Origin: Aquificaceae bacterium
GTDB taxonomy: Bacteria > Aquificota > Aquificia > Aquificales > Aquificaceae
Reading direction: 5' to 3'
Assembly (NCBI GenBank): GCA_015487365.1
Contig: WFPT01000063.1
Location: forward strand, 1 to 6,334
Length of the DNA: 6,334 nucleotides
Below, piece by piece: positions 1 through 4,508 of the stretch; within the stretch, counting starts at the first letter, position 1; every line of letters starts with the position of its first letter. The position numbers and the translations under genes are program-made. The notes beneath the pieces were generated by a model that worked only from the letters and a program-made list of their open reading frames with translations, was not told where the DNA came from and searched no databases.

Positions 1-156
1 AATCTAACTCCTGAGATGAAGATGAAGCTTTACGACATAATCCAGCTCGGGCTTGGAGGGTATGTGATAGGAAGGAGTGCGGAGAAGGTAGCGAATGTTT
101 TCAGAGAACCTCTTAAAGAGCTTGTAAGAGGAAAAAAAGAGACCTGCTGCTTATGA
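1..156 (+). CDS. 3' end of an unidentified protein gene (51 codons plus TGA, 5' end outside window)
   Basis: The first frame is open from the window edge to a TGA at 154-156 and reads like real protein, with the same AGA/GGG/AAG-rich codon use as the genes further right. The visible tail begins NLTPEMKMKLYDIIQL, continues with a Gly-rich stretch containing GGYVIGRSAEKVAN, and ends in a basic segment and ETCCL. I do not recognise the family. The short hydrophobic Gly-Gly-Tyr-Val-Ile-Gly stretch followed by RSAEK faintly recalls small membrane-associated or holin-like phage proteins, but that is an impression only. The two adjacent cysteines just before the stop are odd; they may be functional or may mark a frameshifted or truncated tail. 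The 3' side borders repeat-containing DNA and a broken gene, so this could be the edge of a decayed accessory segment. The existence of a coding tail is fairly secure; its function is unknown. Confidence 0.6.
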   Translation, partial: NLTPEMKMKLYDIIQLGLGGYVIGRSAEKVANVFREPLKELVRGKKETCCL

Positions 157-199
157 CAATGAAGAGGAGTTTTAAGTCTTGATTTTTCACTAACTCAAA

Positions 200-256
200 A
201 GTGGTAAATTTTTTGAAACGTTTTAAAAAAGGAGTGGAAAAAATTAATTTACCACT
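200..256. repeat. 11-bp perfect inverted repeat enclosing an AT-rich palindrome
   Basis: AGTGGTAAATT at 200-210 is exactly complementary to AATTTACCACT at 246-256, with 35 nt between the arms. Inside, a 22-bp near-palindrome at 209-230 is centred on AAACGTTT (216-223), with six T on the left and six A on the right and one mismatched pair (215/224). Neither fold is followed by a proper T-run on either strand, so it does not look like a terminator. It could be a protein-binding site, a cruciform, or the ends of a tiny non-autonomous element. The hexamer CACTAA occurs at 188-193 and again at 253-258, but overlaps the right arm and so is not a clean target duplication. Confidence 0.5.
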
Positions 257-315
257 AAGATCGTGTTATTAAACTATTGCTACACAATAACTTCCTATGC
301 CCACTTTTTGGTAGG

Positions 316-329
316 GTGGTAATTTTTTT
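316..329 (+). repeat. Direct repeat copy of the 201-214 motif
   Basis: GTGGTAATTTTTTT at 316-329 matches GTGGTAAATTTTTT at 201-214 at 13 of 14 positions, 115 bp apart in the same orientation. The inverted copy GTGGTAAATT lies at 246-255 on the minus strand. Three copies within 130 bp of non-coding DNA are unlikely to be chance, although A/T richness inflates the T-run part; the informative core is GTGGTAA. The third copy lies directly at the 5' border of the thioredoxin-like remnant, so it may mark a recombination or deletion joint. Confidence 0.4.
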
Positions 330-454
330 CTCAAAATTACATTAAAGAATACGGGGTAATGGCAACCCCCACCATCTTTTTAGTAAAGGACTATAAGGTA
401 AGGAAGGTCCTAATAGGAGCCCAGCCCTTAAAGGGGCTTTTGACTACCCTTTAA
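323..454 (+). pseudogene. C-terminal remnant of a thioredoxin-fold protein
   Basis: An open frame starts after a TAA at 320-322 and runs to TAA at 452-454. It reads FFSQNYIKEYGVMATPTIFL followed by about 23 further residues including KVLIGAQP and ending LLTTL. The pattern of helix, EYGV, a Thr-Pro-Thr cis-proline motif, a beta strand of hydrophobics, a charged turn, a second strand with Gly-Ala and a short C-terminal helix is the second half of a thioredoxin domain. The 29 residues from the cis-Pro to the end fit the usual tail length. The N-terminal half with the redox CxxC is absent in all plus frames between 157 and 322. The only possible start is the ATG at 359, which would give 31 residues and no active site, so I call it a broken gene. 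Frame 1 just upstream (316-333) reads VVIFFS, which resembles the strand before a CxxC; an internal deletion with frameshift is therefore possible but speculative. Its 3' end overlaps the convergent small membrane protein gene by 27 nt. Confidence 0.55.
423..441 (+). terminator. Possible weak intrinsic terminator
   Basis: AGCCC (423-427) pairs with GGGCT (434-438) around a 6-nt loop, and TTTT (438-441) follows. The T-run is short and broken by GAC, and the hairpin lies inside the last codons of the thioredoxin-like remnant, before its stop. On the minus strand there is no T-run, so it would act only on plus-strand transcripts. It is the only hairpin with a following T-run near the end of the left-hand plus-strand region. 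Confidence 0.25.
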
Positions 455-604
455 CCTTAGCTCCTTCCTTGGTATTTCCCTCTTTGTCCTTTCCTTCCTT
501 GCTATTAGATAACCCAAAATAAAGAGGGCCAAAATTAAAAGGAAGGTGAAGAAGGTGGTTATGGGAAAGTACTTACCCAAGTTGGGAATCTTAGTCTTTG
601 GCAT
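428..604 (-). CDS. Small single-pass membrane protein, function unknown (58 aa)
   Basis: On the minus strand an ATG at 604-602 opens an uninterrupted 58-codon frame ending in TAA at 430-428. The protein has a short basic N-terminus ([13 protein letters not shown]), one clear transmembrane helix at about residues 15-35 (rich in F, L, I, A; core [15 protein letters not shown]), then a strongly basic cytoplasmic-type tail ([19 protein letters not shown]). By the positive-inside rule the N-terminus is outside and the tail in the cytoplasm. The start lies 14 nt inside the end of ppa in a different frame, and GAAGG about 12 nt upstream of the ATG could serve as a weak ribosome site, so it is probably translated from the ppa mRNA. 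The clean hydrophobic/basic division and the tight ppa overlap argue that it is real, despite its length. I do not recognise a family; small respiratory-complex or translocon accessory subunits have this look, but nothing specific shows that here. Confidence 0.65.
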   Translation of the reverse strand: MPKTKIPNLGKYFPITTFFTFLLILALFILGYLIARKERTKREIPRKELRLKGSQKPL

Positions 605-1118
605 AGTTTCTTATGGCCTTCTTTATCTCCTCAATGGCAAACTGGATACCCTTAAAGCTTTCAACCTTTACCCACTTTCCAGGCTCCAACTCCTTGTAAT
701 GCTCAAAGAAGTGCTTTATCCTGTCCTTTACCACCTGGGGGAGGTCATCCACCGTCCTTATGGGCTCGTAGGAGGGGTCTAACTTTGAGTGGGGGACCGC
801 TATTATTTTGGTGTCCAAACCCTCTTCATCCCTCATTTCAAGGACCCCGATAGGCCTGCACCTTATCACACTCCCCGGATGAATGGGCTCCCTTGAAATC
901 ACCAGGGCGTCCAAGGGGTCACCGTCGTCCGCGAGGGTGCTTGGTATGAAGCCGTAGTTGAAGGGATAGTGCATAGAGGTAAATAAGAACCTATCTACGA
1001 ATATAAGGCCCCTTTCCTTTTCCATCTCATACTTTACCGCACTGCCCTGGGGTATTTCAACGACCACAAATATGTCCTCGGGTGGATTCTTTCCCGGCGG
1101 TAAGTTCTTTACTCCCAT
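591..1118 (-). CDS. ppa: Inorganic pyrophosphatase, family I (175 aa)
   Basis: This cytoplasmic Mg-dependent enzyme hydrolyses pyrophosphate to two phosphates, pulling biosynthetic reactions such as tRNA charging and nucleic acid synthesis forward. The family I signature DGDPLDAL is present with the metal-binding aspartates D65, D67 and D70; D97 and D102 are also present. These positions are the same as in the well-known E. coli enzyme, which has about the same length. Other family blocks seen are KYEMEKERG (29-37), VDRF (41-44), YPFNYGFIP (51-59), [13 protein letters not shown] (81-93) and the KVESF block (151-155). The gene is complete, from ATG at 1118-1116 to TAA at 593-591. There is no Shine-Dalgarno sequence before the ATG; a promoter-like sequence ends 11 nt upstream. 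It is divergent from cfiA across 82 bp and overlaps the small membrane protein gene downstream by 14 nt. Identification is very secure. Confidence 0.97.
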   Translation of the reverse strand: MGVKNLPPGKNPPEDIFVVVEIPQGSAVKYEMEKERGLIFVDRFLFTSMHYPFNYGFIPSTLADDGDPLDALVISREPIHPGSVIRCRPIGVLEMRDEEGLDTKIIAVPHSKLDPSYEPIRTVDDLPQVVKDRIKHFFEHYKELEPGKWVKVESFKGIQFAIEEIKKAIRNYAKD

Positions 1119-1129
1119 CTTGCAAAACT

Positions 1130-1158
1130 ATTTTACAAAAATTTTTTAAAGTTTTAAA
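1130..1158 (-). promoter_or_regulatory. Likely promoter of ppa (leaderless type)
   Basis: Read on the minus strand, TTTAAA (1158-1153), a 17-bp spacer and TAAAAT (1135-1130) make a reasonable sigma-70-like promoter. Only 11 nt separate the -10 from the ppa ATG, so transcription would start about 4-5 nt before, or at, the start codon. No ribosome binding site fits in this space. Confidence 0.5.
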
Positions 1159-1180
1159 GTCAAGGAGTACCCTTCCCTTG

Positions 1181-1189
1181 TGGTATAAT
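1181..1189 (+). promoter_or_regulatory. Extended -10 promoter of cfiA-pdxJ (leaderless type)
   Basis: TGGTATAAT is a perfect extended -10 (TGn followed by TATAAT at 1184-1189). The cfiA ATG follows after 11 nt (TTCCCTTTACG), with no purine-rich ribosome site. No good -35 is seen at the normal spacing (CAAGGA at 17 bp), which is tolerated when the -10 is extended. The predicted mRNA has a leader of about 0-5 nt. Confidence 0.6.
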
Positions 1190-1200
1190 TTCCCTTTACG

Positions 1201-3147
1201 ATGGTGGAGGTAATTGAGGAAATTAGACAAAAGCTTAAAGACTTAAAGGGAAAGGGCTTTAAGAAGAAAATCCTCATTACCGATTTGACACCAAGGGACG
1301 GACAGCAGTGCAAGTTGGCAACGAGGGTAAGGACGGACGACCTTTTACCTTTGTGTGAAAAGCTGGACAAGGTAGGTTTTTACGCGGTAGAGGTTTGGGG
1401 TGGGGCAACCTATGACGTATGTTTGAGATACTTAAAGGAGGACCCTTGGGAAAGGCTTAGGAGGATAAAGGAGGTAATGCCTAACACAAAGCTCCAAATG
1501 CTTTTGAGGGGTCAGAACATAGTGGGTTATAGGCCAAGGAGTGATAAGGTGGTTAAAAAGTTTGTGGAAAAGGCCATAAAGAATGGGATAACCGTTTTTA
1601 GGGTCTTTGACTCTTTAAACGACAACAGAAATATAGAAGTTGCGGTTAAAGCCATAAAGGAGTTTGGGGGAGAGGTCCATGCGGAAATAAGTTATACCCG
1701 TTCTCCCGTTCATACCTATGAGAAGTGGATGGAGTATGCGAGGGAACTTGCGGAGATGGAGCCCGATTGGATTTCCTTTAAGGATGCCACCGGAATTATG
1801 CAACCCTTAGAGTGCTACCAGATAATTAAGGGAATAAAGGAGGCCACCGAAGGGAAAATACCCGTTTTACTCCACAACCACGATATGAGTGGGATGGCCA
1901 CTATGAACCACATAATGGCGGTTTTAGCGGGTGTGGATATGCTTGATACCGTCTTATCACCCTTGGCCTTTGGCTCCTCTCACCCAGCCACCGAAACCGT
2001 TGTTGCCGCACTCCAAGGGACTCCCTTTGACACAGGCTTAGACCTTCAAAAGATATCAGAGGCCTCGGATATAGCGAGAGAAATAAAGAAAAAGTATAAA
2101 AAGTATGAGACCGAGTATGCGGGAGTGAATGCAAAGGTCCTAATCCACAAAATACCCGGTGGAATGATTTCCAACATGGTGGCCCAGCTTATTGAAGCCA
2201 ACGCCATAGAAAAACTGGAAGAGGCCTTAGAGGAGGTCCCAAACGTGGAAAGGGACTTAGGCTATCCCCCACTCCTTACTCCTTCTTCTCAGATAGTGGG
2301 AGTTCAGGCTGTCCTAAACGTAATTACCGGTGAAAGGTATAAGGTTATAACTAAGGAAACCAGAGACTACGTTGAAGGTAAATACGGAAAACCACCAGGA
2401 CCCCTTTCAAAGGAGCTCGTGGAAAAGATTTTAGGGCCAGGCAAGGAGCCAGACTTTTCCAAAAGGCCCGGAGACCTTGCGGACCAAAACGAGTGGGACA
2501 AGGCCTACAAAGAAGTAAAGGGTCTTTTAAACAGAGAGCCCACCGACGAGGAGGTTCTCCTTTACATCCTCTTTCCTATGCAGGCCAAGGAATTCTTCCT
2601 CCTCAGAGAAAAGGGAGAGCTCCACTCAGAGCCAGTGGAGGAGGTCCCAGCAGAAGAGGTTCCAACTGGCAAAGTGGAAGGTGCTGCACCTATTGAATTT
2701 GAGCTCACTTACCATGGTGAAAAGTTTAAGGTTAAGATAGAGGGAGTTTCTGTCCACTCAGAGCCCGGAAAACCCAGGAAGTATTACATAAGGATAAACG
2801 ACCGTTTAGAGGAGGTCCAACTAAAACCCATAAAAGAAGCTGTTCCAAAGGGAGAAGGTGTTTCCCTACCAACGAAGGAGGAGGTAGGGATACCAAAGGC
2901 TACCGAGCCCGGAGATGTATCACCCCCCATGCCCGGAAAGGTTTCCAAAATCTTGGTAAAGGAGGGAGAGCCCGTAGAAAAGGGAAAAACCGTTGCCATA
3001 GTAGAGGCCATGAAGATGGAAAACGAAATTCACGCACCTATTGACGGAATAGTTAAGAAGATTTTCGTAAAGGTGGGAGACCAAGTAACCCCTGAGGATG
3101 CCCTTATGAGGATAGAGCCCTTTAAAGAGGACAAGAGCTACCAGTAA
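1201..3147 (+). CDS. cfiA: 2-oxoglutarate carboxylase large subunit (or pyruvate carboxylase subunit B): carboxyltransferase plus biotin carrier, 648 aa
   Basis: This subunit transfers a carboxyl group from carboxybiotin to a 2-oxoacid. An HMGL-like TIM barrel spans about residues 25-300 with TPRDGQQ (30-36; metal ligand D33), the lysine of FKDATG (K194, normally carbamylated) and HNHD (H225 and H227). A conserved carboxylase middle domain follows (about 305-470), then a Glu/Pro-rich linker and a C-terminal biotinyl domain with EAMKME, biotin on K605. Length and sequence closely match what I recall of Hydrogenobacter thermophilus CfiA (about 652 aa), which makes oxalosuccinate from 2-oxoglutarate in the reductive TCA cycle. 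Pyruvate carboxylase B (pycB) or oxaloacetate decarboxylase alpha share this architecture and cannot be excluded by motif alone. The biotin carboxylase partner (cfiB or pycA) is not in the window. The ATG at 1201 is chosen because the promoter lies just before it. The TAA overlaps the pdxJ ATG (TAATG), so the two are translationally coupled. Confidence 0.85.
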   Translation: MVEVIEEIRQKLKDLKGKGFKKKILITDLTPRDGQQCKLATRVRTDDLLPLCEKLDKVGFYAVEVWGGATYDVCLRYLKEDPWERLRRIKEVMPNTKLQMLLRGQNIVGYRPRSDKVVKKFVEKAIKNGITVFRVFDSLNDNRNIEVAVKAIKEFGGEVHAEISYTRSPVHTYEKWMEYARELAEMEPDWISFKDATGIMQPLECYQIIKGIKEATEGKIPVLLHNHDMSGMATMNHIMAVLAGVDMLDTVLSPLAFGSSHPATETVVAALQGTPFDTGLDLQKISEASDIAREIKKKYKKYETEYAGVNAKVLIHKIPGGMISNMVAQLIEANAIEKLEEALEEVPNVERDLGYPPLLTPSSQIVGVQAVLNVITGERYKVITKETRDYVEGKYGKPPGPLSKELVEKILGPGKEPDFSKRPGDLADQNEWDKAYKEVKGLLNREPTDEEVLLYILFPMQAKEFFLLREKGELHSEPVEEVPAEEVPTGKVEGAAPIEFELTYHGEKFKVKIEGVSVHSEPGKPRKYYIRINDRLEEVQLKPIKEAVPKGEGVSLPTKEEVGIPKATEPGDVSPPMPGKVSKILVKEGEPVEKGKTVAIVEAMKMENEIHAPIDGIVKKIFVKVGDQVTPEDALMRIEPFKEDKSYQ

Positions 3148-3875
3148 TGAGGTTAGGAGTAAATATAGACCACGTAGCTACCGTAAGGGAGGCGAGGAAG
3201 ACCTTTGAGCCCTCCCCCCTCTTTGCAGCTCTCTTGGCAGAAAGTGCGGGAGCGGACCAAATAACCATGCACCTTAGGGAAGACAGGAGACACGTAAAGG
3301 ACGAGGACTTAGAGCTCATAAAGAGGGCCATAAAAGTTCCCCTAAATTTAGAGATGGCTCCAACTAAGGAGATGAAGGAAATAGCCCTAAGGGTAAGGCC
3401 AAACCGGATAACCTTAGTTCCAGAAAGGAGACAGGAGATAACCACCGAGGGAGGTTTGGATGTCCTGAGCTTAAAGGAAAATCTCAAAGACTTTATAAAA
3501 CCCTTCAAGGAAGTGGGTATAGAGGTTTCCCTCTTCGTTGAGCCGGACCTAAAAGTTATAGAAGTTAGTAAGGAGGTTGGTGCGGATGCCATAGAAATCC
3601 ACACTGGTAGGTATGCAAACCTTTACAACGAAAAGAAGTTTAAAGAGGCTTATGAAGAAATCCAAAGGATTAAAAAAGCTTCTTTGAAGGCCAAGGAGTT
3701 AGGTTTAAGGGTCTATGCGGGACATGGCCTAAACTATCAGAACGTAAAGCTCTTTGTAAGGGAGCTGAGGGGTTTTGTGGAGGAGCTAAGCATAGGGCAT
3801 TCAATAGTGGCCAATGCGGTTTTGTTTGGCTTTGAAAGGGCGGTAAAGGAGATGCTAAACCTAATCAGGGGATGA
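3147..3875 (+). CDS. pdxJ: Pyridoxine 5'-phosphate synthase (242 aa)
   Basis: PdxJ condenses 1-deoxy-D-xylulose 5-phosphate with 3-amino-2-oxopropyl phosphate to pyridoxine 5'-phosphate, the last ring-forming step of the DXP-dependent vitamin B6 route, in the cytoplasm. The TIM-barrel protein has all family blocks: GVNIDHVATVREAR (4-17), MHLREDRRH (41-49, with H42 matching the family catalytic His), NLEM (67-70, catalytic-type E69), VPERRQEITTEGGLDV (91-106), EIHTG (150-154), AGHGLNYQNV (191-200, with H193) and ELSIGHSI (213-220). Full length for the family, which is about 240 residues. The ATG shares one base with the cfiA TAA, so translation probably depends on termination and restart; GAGG at 3127-3130 lies rather far upstream. 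The 3' end overlaps the convergent acpS gene by 11 nt. Very secure. Confidence 0.97.
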   Translation: MRLGVNIDHVATVREARKTFEPSPLFAALLAESAGADQITMHLREDRRHVKDEDLELIKRAIKVPLNLEMAPTKEMKEIALRVRPNRITLVPERRQEITTEGGLDVLSLKENLKDFIKPFKEVGIEVSLFVEPDLKVIEVSKEVGADAIEIHTGRYANLYNEKKFKEAYEEIQRIKKASLKAKELGLRVYAGHGLNYQNVKLFVRELRGFVEELSIGHSIVANAVLFGFERAVKEMLNLIRG

Positions 3876-4209
3876 GTGCTACCGCTACCGTATACTTCCT
3901 TTCGTGGGAAAGGGTAAGGTAGATTTTTAGGTCTTTAAGGTCTTCCCTCAAAATTAAGACCTTTAAACTCTCACCCTCTGGGAGGACTTTAACCTCCCTC
4001 ATTAAAACCTTTATCTTAAGCTTGTTGTAAATGGCCTTAATTACGGCCTCCTTGCAGGCCCACCTACCCGCAACGCAGGGAACAAGGTCCCTCTTACCTT
4101 TGCAATAATTTACTTCCTCCTGATAAAAAACCTTCCTTAAAAACCTCTCTCCAAACCTCTTTAAAACCTTCTCTATTCTTTCGTTTTCTACTACATCAAC
4201 TCCTATCAA
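3865..4209 (-). CDS. acpS: Holo-[acyl-carrier-protein] synthase (114 aa, TTG start)
   Basis: AcpS moves the 4'-phosphopantetheine arm from coenzyme A onto the serine of acyl carrier protein, activating fatty acid synthesis; it works as a cytoplasmic Mg-dependent trimer. The N-terminal IGVDVVENERI contains the Mg-binding Asp (D5), and GRWACKEAVIKA (48-59) is the family's second signature with the Mg/CoA-binding K53-E54. The C-terminal strand SHERKYTVAVAL (101-112) is also typical. Length is normal for the short AcpS class. The start must be TTG at 4209-4207: an in-frame TAA stands two codons upstream, no ATG or GTG fits, and a later start would lose D5. No ribosome site is seen; the start lies 14 nt inside the end of rpsT, so it is probably translated by coupling. 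It converges on pdxJ with an 11-nt overlap. Confidence 0.93.
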   Translation of the reverse strand: MIGVDVVENERIEKVLKRFGERFLRKVFYQEEVNYCKGKRDLVPCVAGRWACKEAVIKAIYNKLKIKVLMREVKVLPEGESLKVLILREDLKDLKIYLTLSHERKYTVAVALIP

Positions 4210-4465
4210 GCTTTAAAAGTTTTTTGTAAAGCCTTGAAACCCTCCTACTGGCCTCCCTCTTGTGGATTACACCCTTACTGGCGGTGTGCTGGATTATGGA
4301 AACCACTTCCGGTAAAAACTTCTGGGCTTCCTCCTTCTTACCCTCTTCAATTAGCTTATTGAACTTCTTTATGTAGGTCCTCATCCTTGAAAGGTGGTAG
4401 CGGTTCCTCTCCCTCCTCCTTGCATCCCTCCTCATCCTCTTTTTGGCTTGCTTTGTGTTTGGCAT
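4196..4465 (-). CDS. rpsT: 30S ribosomal protein S20 (89 aa)
   Basis: S20 is a primary 16S rRNA-binding protein of the small ribosomal subunit. The protein is a highly basic, all-helical 89-mer starting MPNTKQAKKRMRRDARRRER, with the family's conserved HTASKGVIHKREASRRVSRL block at 60-79. Length matches typical S20 (about 86-90). The ATG at 4465-4463 follows a TATAAT by 8 nt and has no Shine-Dalgarno sequence. The end overlaps acpS by 14 nt, giving an rpsT-acpS operon. It is divergent from nuoCD with only 43 bp between start codons. In E. coli S20 represses its own translation; nothing here shows whether that holds for a leaderless message. Confidence 0.97.
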   Translation of the reverse strand: MPNTKQAKKRMRRDARRRERNRYHLSRMRTYIKKFNKLIEEGKKEEAQKFLPEVVSIIQHTASKGVIHKREASRRVSRLYKKLLKLDRS

Positions 4466-4473
4466 AGAACTTA

Positions 4474-4479
4474 ATTATA
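4474..4479 (-). promoter_or_regulatory. -10 element of rpsT-acpS promoter
   Basis: On the minus strand TATAAT (4479-4474) lies 8 nt before the rpsT ATG, so the transcript would start at or next to the start codon. No good -35 is seen; the 17-bp position (4502-4497) reads GATTAT and overlaps the proposed nuoCD -10. Confidence 0.5.
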
Positions 4480-4492
4480 ACAGCTTTTGGGT

Positions 4493-4498
4493 TAAAAT
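4493..4498 (+). promoter_or_regulatory. -10 element of nuoCD promoter
   Basis: TAAAAT at 4493-4498 lies 10 nt before the proposed nuoCD ATG at 4509. The -35 region at normal spacing (4470-4475, CTTAAT) falls on the rpsT -10. The spacing matches the other promoters in the window, which is the main support for both this element and the chosen nuoCD start. Confidence 0.4.
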
Positions 4499-4508
4499 AA
4501 TCTTGGCT

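Noticed and set aside
201..220. Single CRISPR-like repeat (GTGG...TTGAAAC)
   Set aside because: The ending resembles the TTGAAAC of some CRISPR repeats, but there is no second full copy at regular 60-70 bp spacing and no cas gene.
201..266. 21-codon plus-strand frame (GTG start, VVNFLKRFKKGVEKINLP)
   Set aside because: Too short, no ribosome site or family likeness, and it lies entirely inside the inverted repeat region, whose structure explains it better.
301..329. CCAC/GTGG hairpin followed by seven T as a terminator
   Set aside because: The stem is only 4 bp with an 11-nt loop, and a spacer TAA precedes the T-run; too weak to call.
387..411. AGGAC/GTCCT inverted repeat as a minus-strand terminator for ppa and the small gene
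   Set aside because: The stem is only 5 bp with a 15-nt loop and no useful T-run follows on the minus strand; it is explained by the thioredoxin-like reading frame.
546..782. Plus-strand open frame of 78 codons
   Set aside because: It is antisense to ppa and the small membrane protein gene; its reading is explained by the codon pattern of ppa and it has no family features.
3122..3604. Minus-strand open frame of 160 codons opposite pdxJ
   Set aside because: It is a shadow of pdxJ, Ser/Thr/Leu-rich as expected for the complement of Lys/Glu/Arg-rich coding sequence, with no promoter or ribosome site.
4443..4508. Longer nuoCD starting at 4443 (22 extra residues)
   Set aside because: It overlaps the start of rpsT and the shared promoter region, has no ribosome site, and the added residues do not resemble NuoC. 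The ATG at 4509 gives the normal fused length.
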